Assembly: GCA_021812825.1 (NCBI GenBank)
Contig: JAKAMO010000012.1
Coordinates: 1-40,220, forward strand
Source: a bacterium
Lineage (GTDB): Bacteria > Elusimicrobiota > Elusimicrobia > Elusimicrobiales > UBA9959
Reading direction: 5' to 3'
DNA: 40,220 nt
Numbering within the stretch: the first letter of the stretch is position 1; each line of letters opens with the position of its first letter. Of the stretch, positions 1 through 7,469 are shown in pieces. The translations under genes and the position numbers were made by a program. A model generated the notes under the pieces. It ran no database searches and had not been told where the DNA came from. It saw only the letters and a list, made by a program, of their open reading frames with translations.

Positions 1-26
1 GGGACCTCTACTTCTAGGAGCTCGCC

Positions 27-1205
27 ATGTGCTACGCCATACCCGGCAAGGTGGTAAAGCTAGAAGGCTTCGCCGCCACCATAGAGTACTTCGACGAGAC
101 CAAGAAGGCGCACACGGGCCTGGCCAGCGTCTCGGTAGGCGACTACGTCTACGCGCAGGGCGGTTTCGTGATCCAGACCGTGCCGGAGGACGAGGCCATG
201 GAGATCATGGCCGAGTGGCGCCGGCTCTTCTTCCGCCTGCGCGACACCGACAGGAAGCTGGCCGCCGCGCCGCGCACGCTCCACGAGCGCGCCAACGCCG
301 TACGGCAGAAGAAGCTCGGCAACTCCTGCTGCGTGCACGGCATCCTCGAGTTCTCCAGCCATTGCGCGGCCAACTGCCTCTACTGCGGCCTGCGCCGCGA
401 CAACTCCGCCGTCGGCCGCTACCGCATGACCGAGGACGAGATCCTCGACGCGGTGGAATACGCCGTGAAGGAGCTGGGGTTCAAGGCCCTGGTGCTCCAG
501 TCCGGCGAGGACCCCTGGTACGACGAGGCGAAGCTCGCCCGCATAGTCTCGGGCATCCTGAAGCGCTGCCCGGTGCTGCTGATAGTCAGCATCGGCCCGC
601 GCCCGCTTTCCACCTACGCCGCGCTCTACAAGGCCGGCGCCCGCGGCGTACTTATGCGCTTCGAGACCTCGAACCCGGACCTGTTCGGCCGCATGAAGCC
701 CGGCGCTTCTCTGGACGCGCGGCTGGAACTGATACGCGGCGTCCGGGAACTCGGCTACATGATCATCACGGGCTTCCTCGCCGGCCTGCCGGGCGGCTCC
801 AACCGCGACACCTTCAGGAACATCCGGCTCACCGCCGAGCTGGGCGCGGAGATGTTCTCTTTCGGCCCGTTCATCCCGCACCCCGAGACGCCGCTTTCCG
901 CGGAGAAGTTGCCGCCGCTGGGCTCCATGCTGGACACCATAGCACGAGCCCGGCTGATGAACCCGGAGGCCAACATCCTGGTCACCACCGCGCTCGAGAC
1001 GCTCGACAAGGACAACGGCGCCAGGGAAGGGCTGATGGCCGGCGCGAACTCCCTGATGATCAACGTGACCCCGGTGAAGTACCGCAGGCAGTACGAGATC
1101 TACCCCGGCCGGGCCGGCGTGGAGGACGACGTGCCTTCCCGCATCCAGGCCGTTGTGAAGCTGCTGAACTCCCTGGGCCGCGCGCCCACGGACATAGGAC
1201 GCTGA
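27..1205 (+). CDS. HypC-HydE fusion, hydrogenase maturation radical SAM protein
   Basis: A 392-aa protein with two parts. Residues 1-75 look like the [NiFe]-hydrogenase chaperone HypC/HupF: an MCxAIPGKV start keeps the essential Cys2, and a GDYVYAQGGFVIQ block matches the family. Residues 80-392 look like HydE, the radical SAM enzyme of [FeFe]-hydrogenase H-cluster assembly: CX3CX2C at C113/C117/C120 for the SAM-binding [4Fe-4S] cluster, LQSGED at 157-162, and a C-terminal TTALETL...GAN...NVTP...YPGRAG region. No cysteines remain in the last third, so the accessory cluster of some HydE proteins is absent. TAGGAG at 16-21 is the ribosome binding site. The TAG at 15-17 may end an upstream gene whose last codons read DLYF. 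hypA starts 1 nt after the stop. Both domain assignments are strong; what the fusion does is inference. Confidence 0.9.
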   Translation: MCYAIPGKVVKLEGFAATIEYFDETKKAHTGLASVSVGDYVYAQGGFVIQTVPEDEAMEIMAEWRRLFFRLRDTDRKLAAAPRTLHERANAVRQKKLGNSCCVHGILEFSSHCAANCLYCGLRRDNSAVGRYRMTEDEILDAVEYAVKELGFKALVLQSGEDPWYDEAKLARIVSGILKRCPVLLIVSIGPRPLSTYAALYKAGARGVLMRFETSNPDLFGRMKPGASLDARLELIRGVRELGYMIITGFLAGLPGGSNRDTFRNIRLTAELGAEMFSFGPFIPHPETPLSAEKLPPLGSMLDTIARARLMNPEANILVTTALETLDKDNGAREGLMAGANSLMINVTPVKYRRQYEIYPGRAGVEDDVPSRIQAVVKLLNSLGRAPTDIGR

Positions 1206-1206
1206 T

Positions 1207-1608
1207 ATGCACGAATGGGCTCTAGCCGAATCGGTGGTAAAATCCGCTAACAAGCACGCGGCCTCGGAGAAGATCCGCAGACTCTCGGAGATAGGCGTGG
1301 TGCTGGGCGAACTGCAGGCCATAGACAGGGACATCTTCTCCACGGCGCTGCGCGAGCTGCTCAAGGACACGCCGCCGCCCGCCTGCAGCTTCAAGCTCAT
1401 AGAGGAAGCCGCCGCCTTCGGGTGCCGCGCCTGCGGCAAGGACTTCACGCTGGAGCACCTGAAGAAGACCGACGAGGAAGGCGAGAACATCCATTTCATA
1501 CCGGAGCTCGCTCACGCCTTCCTGGCCTGCCCCGCCTGCGCGAGCCCCGACTTCGAGGTGAAGTCGGGCCGCGGCGTCTACATCAAATACCTCAAGGGGG
1601 AAAAATGA
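1207..1608 (+). CDS. hypA: HypA-like nickel metallochaperone
   Basis: HypA delivers nickel to the [NiFe]-hydrogenase large subunit together with HypB. This 133-aa protein starts MHEW, keeping the N-terminal Met-His-Glu nickel site. It has the zinc-binding pair of CxxC motifs at C73/C76 and C108/C111. The segment between the two pairs is about 31 residues, longer than usual, and the protein exceeds the common 113-120 aa. It starts 1 nt after the HypC-HydE stop, and its TGA overlaps the next start as ATGA (1605-1608), so the three genes are almost certainly co-translated. Its presence implies nickel handling next to a HydE-type maturase, which usually serves nickel-free [FeFe] enzymes. Confidence 0.88.
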   Translation: MHEWALAESVVKSANKHAASEKIRRLSEIGVVLGELQAIDRDIFSTALRELLKDTPPPACSFKLIEEAAAFGCRACGKDFTLEHLKKTDEEGENIHFIPELAHAFLACPACASPDFEVKSGRGVYIKYLKGEK

Positions 1609-2318
1609 CCCCGACGAGGATAGACCCGAGGCCCTCGGTCATAGGAGACAGGCTGGCCAGGGTGAAGCGCGTCATCGCCGTCACCGGCTGGAAAGGCGGC
1701 ATAGGCAAGAGCGTCACGGCCTCCACGCTGGCCCTGCTGCTGGCGAAGAAAGGCTACAGGACCGGTCTGGCCGACCTGGACTTCTGCGGGGCGTCAGCCC
1801 ACGTGGCCCTGGGCGCCGACGGCGCCTACCCGGAGGAGGAGATGGGCCTTCTTCCGCCGGAGGTGTCCGGCGTAAGGTTCATGTCGGTCTCTTTCTTCTC
1901 TTCGGGCAGGGCGGTGCCGCTGCGCGGCGCCGATATCTCCGGCGCGGTGGTGGAGATGCTGGCGGTCACCCTGTGGGGCGACCTTGATTTCCTGGTGGTG
2001 GACATGCCCCCCGGCATAAACGACACCGCGCTCGACGCCATAAGGCTGCTGCCCAAGGCCGAGGTGCTGGCGGTGACGACCCCGTCGGTTATGGCCAGGT
2101 CGGTATTGGAGCGCTCGCTGGAGCTCTACCGCAGGCTGGGGGTACCGCTGCTGGGCGTGGTGGAGAACATGCGCGGCCGCTCCGGCCGCGCCGGCTCCTC
2201 CCCGGGCATCCGGTTCGACGACGGGTTGGAAACGGCCCTCGGCAGGCCGGCCGACCTGCTGAACACCGCCTTCGCGCGCGACCTGGAGAAGGCCGTGCTC
2301 CCGCTGCTCAAGGCCTGA
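1605..2318 (+). CDS. MinD/Mrp-type P-loop ATPase, probable ATPase-type HypB
   Basis: A 237-aa protein. I chose the ATG at 1605 because it overlaps the hypA stop and gives a normal MinD-like N-terminus; the reading frame is open further upstream. The deviant Walker A motif GWKGGIGKS is at 28-36, DLDF at 57-60 and the Mrp signature DMPPGIND at 133-140. True Mrp/ApbC/NBP35 proteins carry a CPxC Fe-S-binding motif just after VVENM. Here that place reads RGRSGRAGSS and has no cysteine, so an Fe-S scaffold role is unlikely. In Thermococcus a MinD-type ATPase (HypB-AT) partners HypA in nickel insertion. Direct adjacency to hypA and the missing CPxC motif make the same role likely here. A generic ParA/MinD ATPase remains possible. 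Confidence 0.8.
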   Translation: MTPTRIDPRPSVIGDRLARVKRVIAVTGWKGGIGKSVTASTLALLLAKKGYRTGLADLDFCGASAHVALGADGAYPEEEMGLLPPEVSGVRFMSVSFFSSGRAVPLRGADISGAVVEMLAVTLWGDLDFLVVDMPPGINDTALDAIRLLPKAEVLAVTTPSVMARSVLERSLELYRRLGVPLLGVVENMRGRSGRAGSSPGIRFDDGLETALGRPADLLNTAFARDLEKAVLPLLKA

Positions 2319-2349
2319 CCGCTCCCCCCGCTCACCGCGGCGGGAGCGG
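2319..2349. terminator. GC-rich hairpin between convergent genes
   Basis: Arms CCGCTCCC (2319-2326) and GGGAGCGG (2342-2349) form an 8-bp perfect stem with a 15-nt loop. It lies directly after the ATPase stop and 14 bases before the end of the convergent DUF2267 gene. There is no T-tract on either strand, so it may act as a weak bidirectional terminator or only protect 3' ends. Confidence 0.5.
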
Positions 2350-2363
2350 CCCCGCCTCCCGGC

Positions 2364-3002
2364 TCAGTGCGTTCCCTCGGTCTCCCAGAGGTACCGCAGG
2401 CGCTCGGGAAAGTTCCTCTTCACGTCCTTCATCTCCCCCGGGGAGATATGCTTCTGCAGGACGGCTATTACGCCCCTGGTAACGCGCTCCGGGTCCGCCC
2501 CGGGCGGCAGCGCGGCGCCCACCTTCCCGAAGAACTCCGTCTCGGTGCGCAGCTTCTCCGGCTTGTTGGCCGGGGTCCAGCCGCTGTAATACATGCCGGC
2601 TATCAACACCGGCATCTGCGAGGCGAACTCGGCGCACTCCTGCACCGGCAGCCTGTCGCGGATGGCGTGCAGAACGGCGCGCAGGGCGCGGTAGGCGTCG
2701 TTCGGATTGGTGTAGTCCAGCTCCGTTTCCACGTCCTTCAGCCAGGCGCGCGTCTTCGCCAGCGCCTTGTCGAACAGGTGCGACTCCGAGGCCTCCGTTA
2801 TCGTCTCCGGCCATTCGGCCGTTATCCTAGCGGCTTCCGCCCAGTCTCCGTCCGGAGTGCCGGGGGCCTTGCCCCTGTGCTCGTAAATCTCCTGCGCCAC
2901 CTGCCGCGTGGCCTCCTCCAGGTTCCCGCTGCGCAGGTAGTTGGCGTACGCCTGCGTATAGGCGTGCCTGGCCTTCGTCGTTACTCTCATGTTCTTGTTC
3001 AT
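2364..3002 (-). CDS. DUF2934/DUF2267-like protein
   Basis: A 212-aa soluble protein of unknown biochemical function. Residues 36-62 (QEIYEHRG...PDGDWAEA) resemble DUF2934, a short motif often found in stress-associated proteins. From about residue 95 to the end (ALRAVLHAIRDRLPVQECAEFASQMP, then GMYYSGW) it matches DUF2267. No signal peptide or membrane segment is present. The ATG at 3002 follows an AGGGGGG ribosome binding site 4 nt upstream; a second ATG lies four codons in. It stands alone on the minus strand, with its own probable promoter and an 80-nt leader holding a GC hairpin (3037-3054). The family match is good; no function can be read from sequence. Confidence 0.75.
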   Translation of the reverse strand: MNKNMRVTTKARHAYTQAYANYLRSGNLEEATRQVAQEIYEHRGKAPGTPDGDWAEAARITAEWPETITEASESHLFDKALAKTRAWLKDVETELDYTNPNDAYRALRAVLHAIRDRLPVQECAEFASQMPVLIAGMYYSGWTPANKPEKLRTETEFFGKVGAALPPGADPERVTRGVIAVLQKHISPGEMKDVKRNFPERLRYLWETEGTH

Positions 3003-3091
3003 TTTCCCCCCTTTGATTGACGGGGACAGTGCGGCCCCGCGCCCCTCGGCGCGGCCGATGAACTGGACCGTGAAGCTATCCCCCTGTCCTT

Positions 3092-3122
3092 ATCCTACAA
3101 AATGGAAAGACCGGTCTTGCAA
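3092..3122 (-). promoter_or_regulatory. candidate promoter with palindromic operator for the DUF2267 gene
   Basis: On the minus strand TTGCAA (3117-3122) and TAGGAT (3092-3097) resemble -35 and -10 boxes, with a 19-nt spacer. A perfect 12-bp palindrome, AAGACCGGTCTT (3107-3118), sits in the spacer and touches the -35 box. A second AGACCGG copy is at 3138-3144, 30 bp from the first. The arrangement looks like a repressor operator. The -35/-10 match is only moderate. The leader below contains a strong hairpin (CCGCGCC 3037-3043 with GGCGCGG 3048-3054). Confidence 0.4.
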
Positions 3123-3163
3123 TAGACTGAAAAGGCTAGACCGGAAGGCAAAAGTCGGCGGGA

Positions 3164-3718
3164 TTAAGGCTGTTTGGGCGGCGGCGGGACTATGAGTGCC
3201 TTGAGGGCGGCCAGCTCGGTCTCGAGCTTGGTCATCCTGCTCAGCAGCTGGGTCTGGCCGTTGGAAACGGAAAGCAGCATGGCGCCTATCTGGTCCAGCT
3301 TGCCGGCGAGCAGCTCGGGCTGGGCCGCGCCGCCGGCGCTCTTAGCGGGCGCTTCGAATACGCTCCTGTTCACGGCAACGGTGGCCGCGGGGGCGGGGGC
3401 AGGGGAAGCGGACGCGGGCTTTATCGCGGCCTGCTCTATCTCAGGGTCCAGTATCAGGGAGCCGCGCATGGTCAGCGCCAGTGGTGACTCGGCCCCCGGC
3501 GCGGCGGGCTTCGGTACCTGCGGCGCCGCGGCGGGCGCTTCCGGCTTCGCGGACATCACTTCCGGGAAAGAGGAGGCCGGCTTCCAGTCGGCCGTCTGGC
3601 CGCTCTGCCCGCCCTCCGGGCAGAGCAGAAGCGACCCGGAGAATTCCTTCATGGAGACCAGCGCCTCCTTCCCGAAAGGCCCCCTGATCTCGCTATTGAT
3701 ATAAGCCCAGTATCTCAT
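3164..3718 (-). CDS. GYF_2 (DUF4339)-type domain protein with C-terminal coiled coil
   Basis: A 184-aa protein. Residues 1-50 (WAYINSEIRGPFGKEALVSM, then W45-KPA) fit the GYF_2/DUF4339 fold, a small domain seen in bacterial membrane-associated and secreted proteins that probably binds peptides. Residues 55-130 are a low-complexity Ala/Pro-rich linker. Residues 135-178 form a heptad-like helix (LDQIGAMLLSV...LLSRMTKLETELAALKAL), a likely coiled-coil oligomeriser, before a Pro-rich tail. Its ATG overlaps the stop of the upstream membrane protein (ATGA at 3715-3718), so the two are translationally coupled. It is the last gene of the zapB-like to GYF operon. No catalytic motif is visible. Confidence 0.6.
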   Translation of the reverse strand: MRYWAYINSEIRGPFGKEALVSMKEFSGSLLLCPEGGQSGQTADWKPASSFPEVMSAKPEAPAAAPQVPKPAAPGAESPLALTMRGSLILDPEIEQAAIKPASASPAPAPAATVAVNRSVFEAPAKSAGGAAQPELLAGKLDQIGAMLLSVSNGQTQLLSRMTKLETELAALKALIVPPPPKQP

Positions 3719-4287
3719 ATCCCCTTCCCTCCCGCAGCAGCGCGGCTTTCCAGGTCCTCGGCCGTCAGGCGGCCGGAACGGAGCAGAAGGTAACTGTAGA
3801 AATAGACATAATAGCCGACCAGGATGAAGAAGATGGCCATCGTGGCCGGATTGAAGGCGACGGAACCGAAGGCGCTTGTTTTGTACAGGACCGCCGACGA
3901 CGGGGCCGGCGCGGAAAGTCCGGACACCAGGCGATAGAGCAGGCGCCCCAGGAACAGGGCGGAGACGGCCAACCCGGCATAGGTATGCGGGACATAATAA
4001 AGCTCGCCGTCGCGCTCCTCGAAACGCGTATGCCGCGCGGCCGCGAAAGCTATGCCAAGGCCCGCGCCCAGACCGGCAAGGGCGGCCAGCGCAGCCGCGA
4101 TGGAATGCAGGGTCGACGCCAGTATCAGCAGGCCCGCCGAGCAGAAGATAGCTACGCGCAGCTTCAGGGTGCCGCGCTTGAGCCGCTGGCGGCCGAAGTT
4201 CCTGCGGAAGCGTCGGTAGATGAAGAACGCGGCCACGCCGAAGCCGGCAGCGGTGCCTATAAGATGGTCCAAGCGATCTGCGGTCAT
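3715..4287 (-). CDS. integral membrane protein, weakly CcdC/DUF1453-like
   Basis: A 190-aa protein with about four or five hydrophobic segments: roughly residues 8-24, 42-85 (probably two helices), 103-121 and 146-168. A very basic loop (RRFRRNFGRQRLKR) follows the first segment. The central part, with YVPHTYAGLAVSALFLGRLLYRL, resembles CcdC-type DUF1453 membrane proteins, though I recognise this only weakly. It starts 11 nt after the xseB stop and is coupled to the GYF-domain gene by a 4-bp overlap, so it probably works with that protein. Its presence in a DNA-repair and division operon is unexplained. Confidence 0.5.
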   Translation of the reverse strand: MTADRLDHLIGTAAGFGVAAFFIYRRFRRNFGRQRLKRGTLKLRVAIFCSAGLLILASTLHSIAAALAALAGLGAGLGIAFAAARHTRFEERDGELYYVPHTYAGLAVSALFLGRLLYRLVSGLSAPAPSSAVLYKTSAFGSVAFNPATMAIFFILVGYYVYFYSYLLLRSGRLTAEDLESRAAAGGKGI

Positions 4288-4298
4288 GACGGTCTATT

Positions 4299-4541
4299 CT
4301 ACTGCGGCTCGTCCTCGAACTTCTCCAGCTTCAGCTTGCCCTCGGCGTCCTTCTTGAGGACCTCTATCTTGCGCTTGACTTCCTCGAGCTTCACCGAAAG
4401 CTCCTTGGAAATGGCCACGCCCTCCTCGAAGAGCGTCAGCGACTCCTCTATAGGAGTGCCCTCGTCCTCCAGCTTGCCCACTATCTCTTCCAGCTTGGCC
4501 AGCTTCTCCTCGAAGCCGCCCTTTTCCGTTTTTTTCACCAT
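4299..4541 (-). CDS. xseB: exodeoxyribonuclease VII small subunit
   Basis: An 80-aa, mostly helical protein with the XseB pattern FEEKLAKLEEIVGKLEDEG, then LTLFEEGV and a charged C-terminal helix. XseB binds XseA to form exonuclease VII, which degrades single-stranded DNA into short oligonucleotides. The length is normal for the family. Its start overlaps the xseA stop by 7 bp, the usual xseA-xseB coupling. Confidence 0.93.
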   Translation of the reverse strand: MVKKTEKGGFEEKLAKLEEIVGKLEDEGTPIEESLTLFEEGVAISKELSVKLEEVKRKIEVLKKDAEGKLKLEKFEDEPQ

Positions 4542-5815
4542 AAAGTCTCCTGTTGCGGGCCGCCTTTCGGCTCCGCCTGCTTCTTCTTCGGCGACGGCTT
4601 CTCCTCCGCCGCGCCGCCATAGGCCTTGAGCACCTCGGCGTCGGCGCGTCCCTCGGCGAACTGCAGGTTCAACCTGTCCCCGGGCGCCAGCGCCGCCGCG
4701 GATTTGACCGCCTTACCCTTGCCGTCCTTCACTATGGCGTAGCCCTTCCTGAGCGGGAACAGCGGGCTGAGCGCCTTGAGCTTCTCCGAATTGAGGTTGA
4801 GCCGCTCCCCGGCGCGGCGCAGCTTCTCGCCGGACGCGTCGAACAGCCCTTCGACCGCCTGGTCCAGCCGCTGCAGCGGCCGCTCCAGCAGCGTCAGCGG
4901 GTTGGTAAGCATACGGCTGCCGGCCAGGCGCAGGAACCTGCCGCGCAGGTTCTCGTAGTAGATGCGCAGGCTCTGCAGCAGGCGTTTTTCGAGCTGCGCT
5001 ATGTGCGACCCCAGCTCCTCTTTGCTCTTCACCACCACCTCGGCCGCGGCGGAAGGGGTCGGCGCGCGCAGGTCCGCGACGAAGTCGGCTATGGTGAAAT
5101 CGGTCTCGTGGCCGACGCAGGAGATCACGGGTATCCGCGAGCCGGCTATAGCGCGGGCGACGATCTCCTCGTTGAAGGCCCAGAGGTCCTCCATGGAACC
5201 GCCGCCGCGCCCCACCAACATCACGTCCATGTCCGGAAAATTGTCGTTGAGGTCCCTTATAGCCTGGGCTATCTCCTCTTTGGAGCCGTCGCCCTGCACC
5301 TTGGCCGGGGCTATCACTATGTGCATGTTGGCATAGCGGCGCTTGAGCACGGAGAGGATGTCGCGTATGGCCGCTCCGGTCGGGGAGGTGACCACGCCTA
5401 TCTGCTGCGGCAGGGCCGGTATCGGCCGCTTGCGGGAAGGATCGAACAGGCCTTCCGCGGCGAGTTTTTTCTTCAGCTGTTCGAAGGCCAGCTGCAGCGG
5501 GCCTATGCCGGCGGGCTCTATGGCCTTGGCCATCAGCTGGTACTTGCTCTGGCGATCGTAGGTGGTGATATTGCCGCGCACGCGCACCAGCAGGCCGTTG
5601 GCCAGCTCGAACTTGAGCCCCTGCGCGAAGCCGCGGAACAGCACACCGGAGATGTTGGAGCCGGCGTCCTTCAGGTCGAAGTAGATATGTCCCAGCGACG
5701 AGACCTTCAGTCCGGAGATCTCCCCCTCCACCCAGAGCTCGCGGAAATTGCTCTCGAGCAGGTACTTTATGCCCTGGCTGAGCTCGGTGACGGTATAGAT
5801 CTTCGGTGCGCTCAC
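4535..5815 (-). CDS. xseA: exodeoxyribonuclease VII large subunit
   Basis: A 426-aa protein with an N-terminal OB-fold (about 1-100: YTVTELSQGIKYLLE, WVEGEISGLK). The catalytic domain has GVVTSPTGAAIRDIL, VGRGGGSMEDLWAFN and SCVGHETDFTIADFVADLRAPTP, all hallmarks of XseA. A coiled-coil region follows (about 265-350), where XseB docks. The C-terminus ends in a Lys/Pro-rich tail. The ATG at 5815 overlaps the rarA stop (5812-5815, ATGA). Role: processive single-strand exonuclease in repair and recombination. Confidence 0.95.
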   Translation of the reverse strand: MSAPKIYTVTELSQGIKYLLESNFRELWVEGEISGLKVSSLGHIYFDLKDAGSNISGVLFRGFAQGLKFELANGLLVRVRGNITTYDRQSKYQLMAKAIEPAGIGPLQLAFEQLKKKLAAEGLFDPSRKRPIPALPQQIGVVTSPTGAAIRDILSVLKRRYANMHIVIAPAKVQGDGSKEEIAQAIRDLNDNFPDMDVMLVGRGGGSMEDLWAFNEEIVARAIAGSRIPVISCVGHETDFTIADFVADLRAPTPSAAAEVVVKSKEELGSHIAQLEKRLLQSLRIYYENLRGRFLRLAGSRMLTNPLTLLERPLQRLDQAVEGLFDASGEKLRRAGERLNLNSEKLKALSPLFPLRKGYAIVKDGKGKAVKSAAALAPGDRLNLQFAEGRADAEVLKAYGGAAEEKPSPKKKQAEPKGGPQQETLW

Positions 5816-7143
5816 TTCTGCCCCCGCAGACGTTTAAGGCGCTTGCCGATCTCTATCTCGAAGCCCTGGTCGGACGGCTCGTAGAAGGTCTTGGGGTCGG
5901 GCATGTACTCCTGCTTGACGTAATGTCCTTCGAAGCTGTGCGGGTACTTGTAGCCCTTGCCGTGACCGAGGGCGTCGCCGTCCTTGCTGGCGTCGCGCAG
6001 GTGCATCGGCACCGCGCGCTCGACCCCGTTCCTGACCTCGTCCTGCGCCGCGCTGACGGCCGTATAAGAGGCGTTGGACTTTGGCGAGCAGGCCACGTAA
6101 ATGGCCGCCTGCGCCAGTATGATGCGCGCCTCCGGCATACCCAGCACCTCGGCCGCGTTGAAGGCGCTCTGCGCCATTACGAGGGCCATCGGGTTGGCGT
6201 TGCCGACGTCCTCTGAGGCGCAGATCAAAATACGGCGCGCGACGAACCTCGGGTCCTCGCCGGCCTCCAGCATCTTGGCCAGCCAATAGACCGCGGCGTC
6301 CGGGTCCGAGCCGCGCATGCTCTTGATGAAGGCGGAGATATGGTCGTAATGCTCGTCGGAGCTGCGGTCGTAGCGGAGGCTCCTGCGCTGGATGGATTCG
6401 CGCGCGACGGCCTCGTCTATCTTCCTGACCCCGCCCTTGCCGGGCTTGGTCGTGACTGCGGCCAGCTCCAGCGCGTTCAGGAGGCGCCGCGCGTCTCCGG
6501 AGGAGTTCTCCACCAGGTACTTCTTCGCCTCCGGTGTCGCCTCCGGCTTCAGGGCCTTCAGGCCCTCCTCGTGCGTGAGCGCCCTGTCGAAGATGTCCGA
6601 CAGGTGCGCCGTAGAGAGCGGCTTGAACTCCACCACGATGAAGCGCGACAGCAGCGCCTGGTTGATGTAGAAGAACGGGTTCTCGGTGGTCATCCCTATC
6701 AGGATGATCTCCCCCTTCTCCACGCTGGGCAGCAGCACGTCCTGCTGCGTGCGGTTGAAATGGTGTATCTCGTCGAGCACCAGCAGCACGCGCTGCCGCG
6801 CGGCCAGGCCGGAGCCGAGCCCCTTGGAATACTCGATAATTTTCCGGAGGTCCGGCACGCCGGCCAGCACGGCGTTCAGCTCGAACACCTTGGCGTTGGC
6901 GCGGGAGGCCACGTAGCGGGCCAGGGCGGTCTTGCCGCAGCCGGGCGGGCCGAAGAACACCGCGGACTTGAGGTTGTCCGCTTCTATAGCGCGGCGCAGC
7001 AGCTTGCCCGGACCGAGGATCTCCTCCTGGCCCGCGAACTCGTCCAGCTCTTTAGGGGCGAGGCGCGCGGCCAGCGGGGAATAGGCCGGCCCTCCCTCGG
7101 GTTCCTGGACGGGAGAGTTCTCCTCGAAGAGGTCTCCTGACAT
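5812..7143 (-). CDS. rarA: replication-associated recombination AAA+ ATPase RarA/MgsA
   Basis: A 443-aa AAA+ protein. Walker A is GPPGCGKTA at about 64-72 and Walker B VLLVLDEIHHFNR at about 120-132. A sensor-1-like MTTENPFFYIN follows, then a sensor-2 region SSGDARRLLNALELA. The C-terminal tetramerisation domain has SAFIKSMRGSDPDAAVYWLAKML and ASEDVGNANPMAL, both typical of RarA/MgsA/WRNIP1. RarA acts at stalled replication forks with SSB. It lies 8 nt downstream of zapA and is coupled to xseA, so fork maintenance, exonuclease VII and division genes share one transcript. Confidence 0.94.
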   Translation of the reverse strand: MSGDLFEENSPVQEPEGGPAYSPLAARLAPKELDEFAGQEEILGPGKLLRRAIEADNLKSAVFFGPPGCGKTALARYVASRANAKVFELNAVLAGVPDLRKIIEYSKGLGSGLAARQRVLLVLDEIHHFNRTQQDVLLPSVEKGEIILIGMTTENPFFYINQALLSRFIVVEFKPLSTAHLSDIFDRALTHEEGLKALKPEATPEAKKYLVENSSGDARRLLNALELAAVTTKPGKGGVRKIDEAVARESIQRRSLRYDRSSDEHYDHISAFIKSMRGSDPDAAVYWLAKMLEAGEDPRFVARRILICASEDVGNANPMALVMAQSAFNAAEVLGMPEARIILAQAAIYVACSPKSNASYTAVSAAQDEVRNGVERAVPMHLRDASKDGDALGHGKGYKYPHSFEGHYVKQEYMPDPKTFYEPSDQGFEIEIGKRLKRLRGQK

Positions 7144-7151
7144 GCGGTACC

Positions 7152-7466
7152 CTACTCTCCCTTCTCCTGGGCGTCGCCCAGCGTCTTTTTGAGCTTTTCC
7201 ACCATCTCGTCTATCTTCTTGGAGTCAGCGGTGAGGTTGGTCTCGGAGCGCTGGCGCAGGTTGTAAAGCTCTACCGCGAAATCGTAGGCGGCGAGGATGG
7301 CCAGCTTGGAGGAGTCGGCGATCTTCATCCTGGCCTCGATGCTCTTGATCTTCTCCTCCACCTGGCCTACGATGGAGCTCTGTTCTATCTGCGTGAGGCC
7401 GTCCACCGCGGGGAACTTCATGTTGCGGTTGCAGATCCTGGCCTCGAAATCTCCGCCTGATGGCAT
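7152..7466 (-). CDS. zapA: ZapA-like cell division protein
   Basis: A 104-aa protein. The middle holds the ZapA-type helix (SIEARMKIADSSKLAILAAYDFAVELYNLRQ) followed by a long charged C-terminal coiled coil. ZapA crosslinks FtsZ protofilaments at the Z-ring. It starts 3 nt after the upstream small coiled-coil gene, and rarA follows 8 nt after its stop. The first 25 residues are less typical and may include extra beta strand. Assignment to the ZapA family is good, though short coiled-coil proteins are easily over-called. Confidence 0.75.
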   Translation of the reverse strand: MPSGGDFEARICNRNMKFPAVDGLTQIEQSSIVGQVEEKIKSIEARMKIADSSKLAILAAYDFAVELYNLRQRSETNLTADSKKIDEMVEKLKKTLGDAQEKGE

Positions 7467-7469
7467 GGC

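Noticed and set aside
1..17. Possible end of an upstream gene (last codons DLYF, stop TAG)
   Set aside because: Too short to support as a feature; mentioned only in the first gene's entry.
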